Below, in pieces: positions 1 through 8,546 of a DNA stretch of 40,040 bases. The position numbers and the translations under genes are program-made. The notes beneath the pieces are model-generated. The model ran no database searches and was not told the origin of the DNA. It saw only the letters and a program-made list of their open reading frames with translations. Where the stretch lies: assembly GCA_903885555.1 (NCBI GenBank), contig CAISIV010000224.1:1-40040 (forward strand), written 5' to 3'. Source of the DNA: an uncultured Hyphomicrobiales bacterium. GTDB taxonomy: Bacteria > Pseudomonadota > Alphaproteobacteria > Rhizobiales > Xanthobacteraceae. The stretch's first letter is position 1. Each line of letters opens with the position of its first letter.

Positions 1-1
1 C

Positions 2-2095
2 CTCGACCCCAATTCGGCGTTCAAGAAATCGGCCAAGGTGGTCGGCGACGTGATGGGTAACTTCCATCCGCACGGCGACCAGGCGATTTATGACGCATTG
101 GTGCGGCTGGCGCAGGATTTCGCCCAGCGCTATCCGCTGGTCGACGGGCAGGGCAATTTCGGCAATATCGACGGCGATAATGCCGCCGCCATGCGTTACA
201 CCGAGGCGCGGCTGACCCAGGTCGCCGGCCTGCTGATCGATGGCATCGACGAGGACGCGGTCGACTTCCGTCCCAGTTATGACGGCACCGGCGAAGAGCC
301 GGCCGTGCTGCCCGCGGCATTTCCCAATCTGCTCGCCAATGGCTCGACCGGCATCGCGGTCGGCATGGCTACCTCGATACCTCCGCACAACGCCGCCGAG
401 TTGTGCGATGCAGCGCTGTTCCTGATCGACAATCCGAAGGCCCGCAGCCGGACGCTGCTGAAATATGTGCAGGGCCCGGACTTCCCGACCGGCGGCATCG
501 TCGTCGATTCGCGTGAGAGCATCGCTGAGGCCTACGCCACCGGCCGTGGCTCGTTCCGCGTCCGTGCGCGCTGGCATCAGGAAGAGACCGGGCGCGGCAC
601 CTATGTGATCGTGATCACGGAGATGCCGTGGCTGGTGCAGAAGTCGCGGTTGGTCGAGAAGATCGCCGAACTTCTCAACGACAAGAAGCTGCCGCTGGTC
701 GCCGACGTGCGCGACGAGTCGGCTGAGGACGTACGCCTCGTCATCGAACCGCGCGCGCGCACGGTCGACGCCGAGTTGCTGATGGAATCGCTGTTCAAGC
801 TGACCGAGCTGGAAAACCGCATTCCGCTCAACATGAACGTGCTGGTCAAAGGCCGCATCCCGAAGGTGCTGGGCCTCGCCGAATGTTTGATGGAATGGCT
901 CGAGCATCGCCGCGAGGTTCTGGTGCGGCGCTCCAAGCACCGGCTGGCCGCGATCGATCACCGGATCGAAGTGCTGGGCGGCTTCCTCGTCGCCTATCTC
1001 AACCTCGACAAGGTCATCAAGATCATCCGTAGCGAGGACGAGCCCAAGCCCGTCCTGATGAAGACCTTCAAGATTTCCGAGGTGCAGGCTGATGCCATCC
1101 TCAACATGCGCTTGCGCAATTTGCGCAAGCTCGAGGAAATGGAAATCCGCGCCGAGGAAAAGGCTCTGAAGGAAGAGCGCGCCAAGCTCAAATCGCTGAT
1201 CGGCTCGACCGACCAGCAATGGAAAACCGTCGCCGGCCAGATCAAGGAAATCCGCAATACGTTCGGCCCCAAGACCGAACTCGGCAAGCGCCGCACCGGC
1301 TTCGGCGAAGCGCCGGAGCACGACGAGGCCGCGATCGAAGAGGCTATGGTGGTGCGCGAGCCGATCACCGTCGTCGTGTCGGAGAAGGGCTGGATCCGTG
1401 CACTGCGTGGCCACGTTACCGATCTGTCGGGCGTCGCCTTCAAGACCGACGACGCGCTGAAATTCGCGTTCCCGACCGAGACCACGGCGAAGGTCCTGAT
1501 CTTTGCCGGCAACGGCAAGTTCTACACGTTGGAAGGATCCAAGCTGCCCGGCGGCCGCGGCCATGGCGAGCCGGTCCGCATGTTCTTCGACATCGAGCAG
1601 GACGCCGACATTGTTTCGGCGCAGGCGTTCGTCGGCGGTCGTAAATTCCTGGTCGCCAGCTACGGCGGCAACGGCTTCGTCGTCCCTGAGGACGAAGTGC
1701 TCGGCACCACGCGCAAGGGCAAGCAGGTGCTCAACCTCAAGGCCCCCGACAAGGCCGTGGCGCTGACCACCGTCGAGGGCGAACTGGTCGCCACCATCGG
1801 CACCAAGCGCAAGATGGTGATCTTCCCGCTGGCCGAAATCCCGGAAATGACACGCGGCCGCGGTGTCCGCCTGCAACGTTATGCCGACGGCGGCCTGTCC
1901 GACGTCACGACGTTCAAGGCGGACGATGGCCTGACCTGGCTCGATGGAGCAGGGCGCACGCAGGCCATGTCGATGAAGGACCTGAAGGATTGGCGCGGCA
2001 AGCGCGCCGACGCCGGCCGCATCGCGCAGGGCTTGCCGAAGAACAATAAGTTCAGGGGCGCTCCAGCGGCCACAAAGCCAGGCGACGACGACTAG
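2..2095 (+). CDS. parC: DNA topoisomerase IV subunit A (5' end outside window)
   Basis: ParC cuts and passes DNA duplexes to unlink daughter chromosomes, working with ParE as a C2E2 tetramer. The reading frame is open from base 2, so the N-terminus lies upstream. The motif [14 protein letters not shown] and the active-site RYTEAR are visible, with the catalytic Tyr codon at 197-199. A helical, charged section (about 1090-1260) is followed by the C-terminal beta-pinwheel domain. The C-terminal [14 protein letters not shown] segment separates it from GyrA, whose C-terminal domain carries a GyrA-box. The residue matching E. coli ParC Ser80 is Gln here and Glu84 is Asp; these positions lie in the quinolone-resistance region. 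The stop is TAG at 2093-2095. The identity rests on strong motif conservation; only the missing 5' end limits the entry. Confidence 0.95.
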   Translation, partial: LDPNSAFKKSAKVVGDVMGNFHPHGDQAIYDALVRLAQDFAQRYPLVDGQGNFGNIDGDNAAAMRYTEARLTQVAGLLIDGIDEDAVDFRPSYDGTGEEPAVLPAAFPNLLANGSTGIAVGMATSIPPHNAAELCDAALFLIDNPKARSRTLLKYVQGPDFPTGGIVVDSRESIAEAYATGRGSFRVRARWHQEETGRGTYVIVITEMPWLVQKSRLVEKIAELLNDKKLPLVADVRDESAEDVRLVIEPRARTVDAELLMESLFKLTELENRIPLNMNVLVKGRIPKVLGLAECLMEWLEHRREVLVRRSKHRLAAIDHRIEVLGGFLVAYLNLDKVIKIIRSEDEPKPVLMKTFKISEVQADAILNMRLRNLRKLEEMEIRAEEKALKEERAKLKSLIGSTDQQWKTVAGQIKEIRNTFGPKTELGKRRTGFGEAPEHDEAAIEEAMVVREPITVVVSEKGWIRALRGHVTDLSGVAFKTDDALKFAFPTETTAKVLIFAGNGKFYTLEGSKLPGGRGHGEPVRMFFDIEQDADIVSAQAFVGGRKFLVASYGGNGFVVPEDEVLGTTRKGKQVLNLKAPDKAVALTTVEGELVATIGTKRKMVIFPLAEIPEMTRGRGVRLQRYADGGLSDVTTFKADDGLTWLDGAGRTQAMSMKDLKDWRGKRADAGRIAQGLPKNNKFRGAPAATKPGDDD

Positions 2096-2172
2096 TCCAA
2101 ACCAGAAGGCCGGGTTGTCGCCATTCGGGGCTGCTCTCAGCGCCTGAACGCTAAACCTTCCGTACGACCTTC

Positions 2173-2189
2173 TTGCAAATCGTTCGCAA
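2173..2189. promoter_or_regulatory. Mur-box-like operator 1 upstream of mntH
   Basis: The site reads TTGCAA-ATCGT-TCGCAA: two TTGCAA-type hexamers separated by 5 bp, one base away from perfect. It lies just 5' of a TTGACG -35-like hexamer at 2195-2200. Rhizobial Mur (a manganese-sensing Fur family repressor) is known to bind TTGCAA-containing boxes in front of manganese uptake genes. The spacing matches the second box at 2225-2241. Confidence 0.6.
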
Positions 2190-2194
2190 CTGGC

Positions 2195-2223
2195 TTGACG
2201 GTCCCGGGGTCCTCTGCCACCTT
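2195..2223 (+). promoter_or_regulatory. Possible mntH promoter
   Basis: TTGACG (2195-2200) is followed after 17 bp by CACCTT (2218-2223), a weak -10 match. It sits between the two TTGCAA boxes, so a bound repressor would cover it. The -35 is convincing; the -10 is a guess. Confidence 0.35.
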
Positions 2224-2224
2224 G

Positions 2225-2241
2225 TTGCAACTAATTTGCAA
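2225..2241. promoter_or_regulatory. Mur-box-like operator 2 upstream of mntH
   Basis: A perfect TTGCAA-CTAAT-TTGCAA element, with the same 5-bp spacer as the box 52 bp upstream (start to start). TTGCAA is self-complementary, so the box reads both as a direct and as an inverted repeat. It would overlap the transcription start implied by the -35 at 2195. Manganese-dependent repression of mntH by Mur/Fur is known in Bradyrhizobium; applying it here is inference. Confidence 0.65.
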
Positions 2242-2296
2242 CTGCATGAACAGGTGGCGTACCGTGAGCATTGGAACGGATTCGATTGGGAGCCCG

Positions 2297-3652
2297 ATGG
2301 ACGACAAGACCAAAGCGGCATCGGGCTGGCGTTTCTCGCTGAAAGAGGGCGACCAGAAGAGCCTGTCGGAGGTCTTCGCCACCGTTCCCGTGCCCGCCAA
2401 AGGCTTCAAAGGCTCGTGGCTGCGCCACCTGATCGCGTTCTCGGGGCCGGGCTACATGGTCTCGGTCGGCTACATGGACCCGGGCAACTGGGCGACCGAC
2501 ATCGCGGGCGGCTCCAAGTTCGGCTACACGCTGCTCGCCGTCATCATGATTTCGAACCTGATGGCGATCCTGTTGCAGGCGCTGTCGGCCCGGCTCGGCA
2601 TCGCCACCGGCCGCGATCTTGCGCAAGCCTGCCGCGACGCCTTTCCCAAGCCCGTCGGCATCCTGCTCTGGATCGCCTGCGAACTGGCGATCATCGCCTG
2701 CGATCTCGCCGAGGTCATAGGCACCGCCATCGCCCTCAAGCTGTTATTCGGCATTCCGCTGATTGGCGGCGCGCTGATCACGGCGGCCGACGCCTTCCTG
2801 TTGCTGATGCTGATGAACAAGGGCTTCCGTTTCCTCGAAGCCTTCATCATCGCGCTGCTGATCGTGATAGCAGGCTGTTTCGTGGTGCAGATCGCGCTGG
2901 CCGCGCCGCCGATCGCGGCGGTGCTCGGCGGTTTCATCCCGTCGAGCGAGATCGTCACCAATCCGGAGATGCTCTACATCGCTATCGGCATCATCGGCGC
3001 GACGGTGATGCCGCATAATCTCTATCTGCATTCCTCGATCGTGCAGACCCGCCAGTTCGAGCAGAACGAAGCAGGGAGGCGCTACGCCATCCGCTGGGCG
3101 ACGACCGACTCCACCATCGCATTGATGCTGGCGCTGTTCGTCAACGCCGCGATCCTGATCGTCGCCGCTTCGGTATTCAACGCCGGCGGCAAAACCGATG
3201 TCGCCGAAATCCAGGATGCCTATGAACTGCTGTCGCCGCTACTGGGCGTCGGCATCGCGTCGATCCTGTTCGCCGTCGCGTTGCTGGCGTCGGGCCTCAA
3301 CTCGACCGTGACCGCGACGCTGGCCGGCCAGATCGTGATGGAAGGCTTCCTGCGCATCCGCCTGCCGCATTGGGCGCGGCGGCTGGTCACTCGCGCCATC
3401 GCGATCGTTCCGGTCGTGGTGGTGACGGCACTCTACGGCGAGCGCGGCACCGGGCAATTGCTGGTGTTCAGCCAGGTGATCCTGTCGATGCAACTGCCGT
3501 TCGCCGTCATTCCGCTGGTGCTGTTCGTGTCGGACCGCTCGAAAATGGGTGTGTTCACGATTTCCAAGCCTATCGCATGGCTCGCCTGGCTGGTGACCGG
3601 GATCATCGTGATCCTGAACCTCAAGCTGCTGTTCGATACGGTCTTCGGCTAG
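2297..3652 (+). CDS. mntH: Nramp-family divalent metal (Mn2+) transporter
   Basis: MntH imports Mn2+ (and Fe2+) across the inner membrane by proton symport. The 451-residue protein has the family's hydrophobic helices. It carries the metal-binding DPGNWATD motif of helix 1 (residues 61-68) and the [10 protein letters not shown] motif of helix 6. The ATG at 2297 is chosen because GGGAG lies about 6 bases upstream, because it gives a normal family length, and because the earlier in-frame start at 2195 falls inside the predicted promoter. ATG 2246 and GTG 2264 remain possible. The gene stands alone, with no sit or mntR genes beside it. Two Mur-like boxes in the upstream region predict repression when manganese is plentiful. 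The family call is firm; Mn2+ as main substrate is inferred from the operators. Confidence 0.93.
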   Translation: MDDKTKAASGWRFSLKEGDQKSLSEVFATVPVPAKGFKGSWLRHLIAFSGPGYMVSVGYMDPGNWATDIAGGSKFGYTLLAVIMISNLMAILLQALSARLGIATGRDLAQACRDAFPKPVGILLWIACELAIIACDLAEVIGTAIALKLLFGIPLIGGALITAADAFLLLMLMNKGFRFLEAFIIALLIVIAGCFVVQIALAAPPIAAVLGGFIPSSEIVTNPEMLYIAIGIIGATVMPHNLYLHSSIVQTRQFEQNEAGRRYAIRWATTDSTIALMLALFVNAAILIVAASVFNAGGKTDVAEIQDAYELLSPLLGVGIASILFAVALLASGLNSTVTATLAGQIVMEGFLRIRLPHWARRLVTRAIAIVPVVVVTALYGERGTGQLLVFSQVILSMQLPFAVIPLVLFVSDRSKMGVFTISKPIAWLAWLVTGIIVILNLKLLFDTVFG

Positions 3653-3660
3653 CGCAAATC

Positions 3661-3765
3661 CGTTCGTCCCCGTGACATGCCTACGTTCGCTTTGCGAGCT
3701 TCGGCACGCTGGCAGTCCGTCGAAGCGCGGTGCGCGGAGGCGGAAAGCGGGGACCCGGGGGCGAA
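3661..3765. repeat. Degenerate intergenic palindromic element
   Basis: The mntH-to-binding-protein gap (3653-3912) contains nested inverted repeats: GTCCCCG (3666-3672) against CGGGGAC (3748-3754), and inside them GCTTCG (3698-3703) against CGAAGC (3721-3726). The GTCCCCG...CGGGGACCC frame resembles half of the better-preserved palindrome at 27707-27780. I read it as a decayed dispersed repeat. The short reading frames across it have no family features. Confidence 0.4.
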
Positions 3766-3912
3766 AACAACTAACATTGGAAGTGAAGCTCTTGATTCGC
3801 GCTTGCGGCGCACCAGACCGGCATTGCTTTGCGCAGTTCCATTGAGACATGTATGTTCCTTGCATCGGCAGCCCGCCCGGTAGAGGCGGCAGCGTCGATC
3901 AAGGGGGGATTC

Positions 3913-4680
3913 ATGCGCAAGAGTTCGCGGGCGGCTTCTGCAGCGGTCATTGGTTCGGTGCTTCTGTTCGCGGCCAACGTCAACATACAGGCCGCTGAAA
4001 TCAGAGTGCTGGCCGTTGGTGCATACCCCGGCGCGCTCGCACAACTTGGACCGCAATTCGAACAAGCGTCAGGCCACAAGCTGATCATTCAGTATGGGGC
4101 ATCACCTGGGCTGATGACGAAGATCCAAGCTGGCGAGCCGTTCGATGTTGCCATTCTCATCGCCGACTCGATGAACGAGCCCTCCAAGCGTGAACTGTTC
4201 ACGGCGGACGCTCGTCCGACAATTTCAAGCGTGGGCCTCGGTGCCGCCGTACGCGCCAACGCCGAGAAACCCGATATCGGTTCGGCTGAGGCGTTCAAGC
4301 AAACGCTGCTCAAGGCAAAATCCGTCGCGATTATCCCCGAGAGCGTCAACGGCAAGCATTTCCTGAGCGTATTCCAGCGTCTGGGCATCGCCCAGGAGAT
4401 GAACGCCAAGATCAAGCCCCAGACGGAGCCGCCGCAAGTGGCCGAAGCGGTAGCGAAAGGCGATGCCGAACTGGGGTTGTTTGTCAGCAATGTCCTGGCG
4501 TCGGCCAAGGGCGTAGACTTTGTAGGTCCGGTGCCTGCGGAGTTTCAGCAGACGCTTGTGTTCGCGGCTGCGGTCGGTGCCAAGGCCAAGGAGCCTGCGG
4601 CAGCAAGCGCGCTCATCAAGCATCTGACGACGCCTGCCGCTGGCGCCGTGATGAAGGCGCATGGGATGCAGGCACCATAG
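3913..4680 (+). CDS. Periplasmic substrate-binding protein, ModA-like
   Basis: A 255-residue secreted solute-binding protein of the type II periplasmic-binding fold, closest in general look to molybdate/accessory-type binding proteins (SBP_bac_11). A signal peptide covers about residues 1-27 (MRKSS, a hydrophobic run, then IQA before AE). Family-like segments follow: ASPGLMTKIQAGEPFDVAIL and, later, the AELGLFVSNVLA region. The ATG at 3913 is preceded by a strong AAGGGGGGA site (3901-3909); a longer frame back to 3829 would bury the signal peptide. No permease or ATPase gene is adjacent, so it is an orphan binding protein. The ligand cannot be told from sequence, and the anion-binding residues of true ModA are not obvious. 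Secretion is confident; a role in uptake is inferred. Confidence 0.75.
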   Translation: MRKSSRAASAAVIGSVLLFAANVNIQAAEIRVLAVGAYPGALAQLGPQFEQASGHKLIIQYGASPGLMTKIQAGEPFDVAILIADSMNEPSKRELFTADARPTISSVGLGAAVRANAEKPDIGSAEAFKQTLLKAKSVAIIPESVNGKHFLSVFQRLGIAQEMNAKIKPQTEPPQVAEAVAKGDAELGLFVSNVLASAKGVDFVGPVPAEFQQTLVFAAAVGAKAKEPAAASALIKHLTTPAAGAVMKAHGMQAP

Positions 4681-4724
4681 CGCTCCCTGCTTCAGCTTGG
4701 TGAATCGATTTAAATCACGCCCCA

Positions 4725-5474
4725 CTAGCTCTCGACTCTGCTCCAGCCGGACGGCATCAGCCGTTCCTGCGGCAGGTAGCGGCCTTTGTAGTCCATCTTG
4801 CGCGAACCCGGCACCCAGTAGCCGAGGTAGACGTAAGCAAGGCCCATCGCCTTTGCGCGCTCGATATGGTCGAGGATCATCAGCGTGCCGAGCGAGCGGT
4901 CGGCTTCGTCCGGATCGAAGAACGAATAGACCATCGACAGTCCGTCGCTCAGTACGTCGGTCAGCGCCACGGCAAGCAGTTGCCCGGTGCCGCGGCCGTT
5001 GATGGCGGTGTCCGGGCCGCGCTTGCGATATTCGACGACACGCGTATCGACGTGGCTGTCCTCGATCATCATGGCGTAGTCGAGGACCGTCATGTCGGCC
5101 ATGCCGCCGTCGCGGTGGCGGGCATCGAGATAGGCGCGGAATACCGAATACTGCTCCGACGTCGGCGCCGGCGTGCGCATGTCGCCGACGATGTCGGCAT
5201 TGCGTTCCAGATTACGGCGCTGGCTGCGCGACGGTTTGAAATCGTCCGCCACCACGCGCACCGAGACGCAGGCGCGGCAGGTCTCGCAGGCCGGCCGGTA
5301 GGCGATCGACTGGCTGCGGCGGAAGCCGCCATGCGTGAGGAGGTCGTTGAGCTCGCCGGCGCGGTCGCCGACCAGATGGGTGAAAACCTTGCGCTCCTCC
5401 TGGCCCTCGAGATAGGGGCAGGGCGACGGCGCGGTCAGGTAGAACTGCGGCGTGTCGCGGGAGTGCTGGGTCAC
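4725..5474 (-). CDS. bpt: Aspartate/glutamate leucyltransferase (N-degron pathway)
   Basis: Bpt transfers leucine from Leu-tRNA to proteins with N-terminal Asp or Glu, marking them for ClpS/ClpAP degradation. The 249-residue length is normal for the family. The N-terminal ATE_N part holds the Cys cluster [12 protein letters not shown], and the C-terminal ATE_C part holds the DPD and [15 protein letters not shown] segments. The start is GTG (complement of 5472-5474); no clear ribosome site is visible. The gene lies tail-to-tail with the binding protein and is followed downstream in the same direction by no partner. Members of this family are often labelled arginyltransferase (ate). I prefer Bpt because that is the bacterial branch, though substrate preference cannot be proved from sequence. 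Confidence 0.88.
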   Translation of the reverse strand: MTQHSRDTPQFYLTAPSPCPYLEGQEERKVFTHLVGDRAGELNDLLTHGGFRRSQSIAYRPACETCRACVSVRVVADDFKPSRSQRRNLERNADIVGDMRTPAPTSEQYSVFRAYLDARHRDGGMADMTVLDYAMMIEDSHVDTRVVEYRKRGPDTAINGRGTGQLLAVALTDVLSDGLSMVYSFFDPDEADRSLGTLMILDHIERAKAMGLAYVYLGYWVPGSRKMDYKGRYLPQERLMPSGWSRVES

Positions 5475-5558
5475 TGAGCGGGCCGTACTGTCAAAGCCAC
5501 CTCAAGATTCGCGCATAGCATCGCGCTTCGCGCGGGTTCCGTCAAAGCCCTTATAGGC

Positions 5559-6077
5559 CTAGCGGACCGCGCCAGGTGCCATGAAAGAGCGCAACATCGC
5601 GGCACGTGGTGCATTATTAATGACCACGGTGCCGAGCAGGATGTCGTGCAGCAGGCGCCGCCGCCGGTTGAAGAAGGCCACCAGCAGGACGAAGGGCGAA
5701 AAGAACGACACCGTGAACCAGAAGGCGATGGCGTGGACCGCGCCGAGTACGAAATAGCCCGGCGCGCCGTACCAGGTGTGCAATTCCAGATCCATCACCC
5801 GCATGCCGATGGAGGCCGAACGCGGGCCGCCGACGGTGACGCCGAAATAGACGATGGCCCAGACGACCGAGACGCCCGGCAGCAGCCAGTACAGCGCCCA
5901 GCCCAGCCCCAGCGTGACGATGCCGAAGGCGAAAATGAACATGGCGATCAGCACGATCGGCGCCGCGATGACCAGGAAATCGACCATGAAGGCCATGATC
6001 CGGCGCGCCAGGACGCCCTCGAACAACTCCGGGTTCAGGTCCGGGTCGTAAGCGTGCGGTTTGATGTCCATCGACAT
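5559..6077 (-). CDS. RDD family membrane protein
   Basis: A 172-residue inner-membrane protein with the RDD signature near its start (residues 25-40, ARRIMAFMVDFLVI). Long hydrophobic spans cover roughly residues 30-52, 56-80 and 105-135, and it ends in a basic tail. The function of RDD proteins is mostly unknown; some have been linked to ion homeostasis. It lies 84 bases upstream of bpt in the same direction and could be cotranscribed with it. It is divergent from the threonine ammonia-lyase gene, leaving 83 bases for both promoters. A second in-frame ATG two codons in could also serve as start. Confidence 0.8.
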   Translation of the reverse strand: MSMDIKPHAYDPDLNPELFEGVLARRIMAFMVDFLVIAAPIVLIAMFIFAFGIVTLGLGWALYWLLPGVSVVWAIVYFGVTVGGPRSASIGMRVMDLELHTWYGAPGYFVLGAVHAIAFWFTVSFFSPFVLLVAFFNRRRRLLHDILLGTVVINNAPRAAMLRSFMAPGAVR

Positions 6078-6160
6078 AGTGTGAGCACCCTCGAGGGCGG
6101 GATCAAGCCCGCCATTCGGACAGGAAATGGATATAAACCGCTCTTTCGCAAGGGGCCGCG

Positions 6161-7435
6161 ATGGCCTATGCCCCGGCCTTGCGGCCTGTTGCGCCGAAAT
6201 TGGAGACGACGTTGACGATCACGATCAAGGACATCGAAGCGGCACGCCGCGTCATCAAAGGCGTGGTGCTGCGCACGCCCATGCTGCCGGCGCCGCGGCT
6301 CTCGGCGCTGACCGGCGCCGATGTCTACATCAAATATGAAAACCTTCAGGTCACCAATTCGTTCAAGGACCGCGGCGCGCTGGTCAAACTGACGTCGCTC
6401 ACCGATGTCGAGCGCAAGCGTGGCGTCATCGCCATGTCGGCCGGCAACCATGCGCAGTCGGTGGCCTACCACGCCGCGCGGCTCGGCATCCCGGCGACCA
6501 TCGTAATGCCAGTGACCACGCCCTTCGTGAAGGTCGCGGCGACGCGCTCGCACGGCGCCGAGGTGGTGCTCGACGGCGACACGGTGGCCGACGCCCAGGC
6601 GCGTTGCGAAACCATCCAGGCCGACCGCGGCATGACCATGGTGCATCCATACGACGATCCGCTGATCATGGCCGGGCAGGGCACCATCGCGCTGGAGATG
6701 CTGGAAGACTTTGCCGATCTCGACTGCATGGTCATCCCGGTCGGCGGCGGCGGATTGATTTCCGGCAATGCCATCGCCGCGCGCGCCGTAAAGCCCGGCA
6801 TCGAGATCATCGGCGCCGAGGCGGCGTTGTATCCGGCGGTGTGGAACGCGCTGCGCGGCGAGAGCCGACCTATCGGCGGACCGACTCTGGCCGAAGGCAT
6901 CGCGGTCAAGAACGTCGGCAAACTGACGCTGCCGGTGATCCGTGAACTGGTCGCCGACATCGTGCTGGTTGACGAAGCGCATCTCGAACGCGCGGTGAAC
7001 GCCTATCTCACTTTGCAGAAGACAATGGCCGAAGGCGCGGGCGCTGCGGGTCTCGCTGCGCTGCTGGCGCAGCCGGAACGCTTCAAAGGGAAGAAGGTCG
7101 GTCTCGTTCTGTGCGGGGGCAATATCGATCCGCGTATTCTGGCGTCCATCATGGTGCGCGAACTCGACCGCGAGTCGCGCATCGTGTCGTTCCGCCTGAC
7201 CATTCCGGACCGGCCGGGCGTGCTCGGATTGATCGCGACCAAGCTCGGCGAACTCGGCGCCAATATTCTGGAAGTCGATCATCGCCGGCTGTTCCTCGAC
7301 GTCCCCGCCAAGGGCGCCAAGCTCGACGTCACCATCGAGACGCGCGACGCGATGCATGCCGGCGAAATCATGAATGCGCTCGCGGCCGAAGGCTATCACC
7401 CGGAGCGGATCGAGACCGGCGGCGCGATGGAGTGA
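6161..7435 (+). CDS. ilvA: Threonine ammonia-lyase with C-terminal ACT domain
   Basis: A PLP enzyme that deaminates L-threonine to 2-oxobutanoate, the entry to isoleucine synthesis or threonine breakdown. The 424-residue protein has the PLP lysine in NSFKDRGA (Lys69), the phosphate-binding glycine loop VGGGGL (about residue 195), and one C-terminal ACT domain (about residues 340-420). A single ACT domain at this length fits the shorter IlvA/TdcB-like form, not the long E. coli IlvA with two regulatory domains, so allosteric behaviour may differ. ATG 6161 has AAGGGG at 6148-6153. Confidence in the enzyme is high; biosynthetic versus catabolic role is open, because no ilv genes are adjacent. 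Confidence 0.92.
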   Translation: MAYAPALRPVAPKLETTLTITIKDIEAARRVIKGVVLRTPMLPAPRLSALTGADVYIKYENLQVTNSFKDRGALVKLTSLTDVERKRGVIAMSAGNHAQSVAYHAARLGIPATIVMPVTTPFVKVAATRSHGAEVVLDGDTVADAQARCETIQADRGMTMVHPYDDPLIMAGQGTIALEMLEDFADLDCMVIPVGGGGLISGNAIAARAVKPGIEIIGAEAALYPAVWNALRGESRPIGGPTLAEGIAVKNVGKLTLPVIRELVADIVLVDEAHLERAVNAYLTLQKTMAEGAGAAGLAALLAQPERFKGKKVGLVLCGGNIDPRILASIMVRELDRESRIVSFRLTIPDRPGVLGLIATKLGELGANILEVDHRRLFLDVPAKGAKLDVTIETRDAMHAGEIMNALAAEGYHPERIETGGAME

Positions 7436-7760
7436 GCGTGGCACCGGAATTTTCCTCGGTGCGTTGGCTCGGGAGCGGTTTGGCAGCGCCACACCTGCAG
7501 GGGCGGAATGATTTTCTCCTGCGAGGAAGTTCTTTTCACAAAATCGTCGTCTGACGTGTCAAAAGGTACTCATTGGCGTTTTCGGCGATGGAAGTTTTAC
7601 CCCATCGCGCGACGCTGATTTTAGCATGTGGCTGTCGTGAACGGCTGCGTATGCAGCATGCGTCACCACGCAAATGCTTCGCACAGAGATTTTTATTTCG
7701 GATTTGACAGCAAGATTTTTACGCCGATAACCGCTTCAGTTTTGAAGAAAAGTGCTTGGT
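7436..7760. other. Gene-free gap upstream of cysH
   Basis: About 325 bases with no supported gene. The 5' half carries short inverted repeats (TTCCTCG near 7450 against CGAGGAA near 7523). The 3' half is AT-rich compared with its surroundings and contains the self-complementary GCTGC-GTAT-GCAGC near 7640-7656 and a promoter-like pair at 7704-7731. I see no riboswitch that I recognise. Confidence 0.5.
7704..7731 (+). promoter_or_regulatory. Probable cysH promoter
   Basis: TTGACA (7704-7709) matches the sigma-70 -35 consensus exactly and is followed after 16 bp by GATAAC (7726-7731). The predicted start would leave a leader of about 20-25 bases before the cysH start. The palindrome GCTGCGTATGCAGC just upstream could be an activator site; that is speculative. 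Confidence 0.5.
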
Positions 7761-8546
7761 ATGTTTGAAGAAAAGTCCGAAGCCGTCGAAGCCTCTGCCG
7801 TCGTCCTGCCCGATCCCGCGCCGCCAGCCGCTCCGCAAATAGACGCCCATGCGCTGGCCGCGCTGTCGCCGGCCGACCGCATGGTCGCGCTGCGGCGCGC
7901 CATCGACGGTCCGATCGTTTTCACGCACGGTTTCGGCATCGAAGGCCAGTTGCTGTTTCACTGGATCTGCGAGCGCAATATCGACATCGATGTGGTGACT
8001 CTCGACACCGGGCGGCTGTTTCCCGAAACCTACGAGCTGTGGTCGCTGACCGAGCGCCGTTACGGCCGCCGTATCCGCGCCATTTATCCGAACAACAAGT
8101 CGCTGGAAGCTCTGGTTGCACGCCAAGGCATCGACGGCATCTATGATTCAAAGGAAGCGCGCGAGGCCTGCTGCGATGTCCGCAAGGTGCGTCCACTTGA
8201 TCGCGCACTGTCGGGCGCCAAGGCCTGGCTGACCGGTGTCCGCGCCGACCAGAGTGACGTGCGTCACGCCGCCGGACTGCTCGGCCGTGACACCGCGCGC
8301 GGTCTCCTGAAATTCAATCCGCTTTTCGACTGGACCCGTGCCGACGTGCTGGCGGAAGTCGCCGTCCATAACGTGCCGGTCAACAGCCTGCATGCCAAAG
8401 GCTTTGCCTCGATCGGCTGTGCGCCGTGCACGCGCGCCATCGAGCCCGGCGAGCCCGAGCGCAACGGACGCTGGTGGTGGGAGAGCGGCCACAAGGAATG
8501 CGGGTTGCACCTTCCTCGACAAATGCCGAAGCAGAAGGCGCGTTAG
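7761..8546 (+). CDS. cysH: Assimilatory APS/PAPS reductase
   Basis: Reduces adenylylated sulfate to sulfite with thioredoxin, in cytoplasmic sulfate assimilation. The 261-residue protein contains the four cysteines of the [4Fe-4S] APS-reductase type: Cys137-Cys138 in ACCDVRKVRPL and Cys220/Cys223 in GCAPCT. The catalytic Cys247 sits in the C-terminal KECGLH. The cluster cysteines indicate the APS-using form, unlike E. coli PAPS reductase. The N-terminus (residues 1-35) is an Ala/Pro/Glu-rich extension. ATG 7761 is preferred over GTG 7752. A 13-base direct repeat straddles the start (7741-7753 and 7764-7776). No cysDN or sulfite-reductase gene follows; the next gene runs in the opposite direction and overlaps its end by 4 bases. 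Confidence 0.92.
   Translation: MFEEKSEAVEASAVVLPDPAPPAAPQIDAHALAALSPADRMVALRRAIDGPIVFTHGFGIEGQLLFHWICERNIDIDVVTLDTGRLFPETYELWSLTERRYGRRIRAIYPNNKSLEALVARQGIDGIYDSKEAREACCDVRKVRPLDRALSGAKAWLTGVRADQSDVRHAAGLLGRDTARGLLKFNPLFDWTRADVLAEVAVHNVPVNSLHAKGFASIGCAPCTRAIEPGEPERNGRWWWESGHKECGLHLPRQMPKQKAR

Noticed and set aside
6035-7492. A 485-codon minus-strand frame opposite the threonine ammonia-lyase gene
   Set aside because: Shadow frame; Arg/His/Asp-rich, no ribosome site, and it runs through the RDD gene promoter region.
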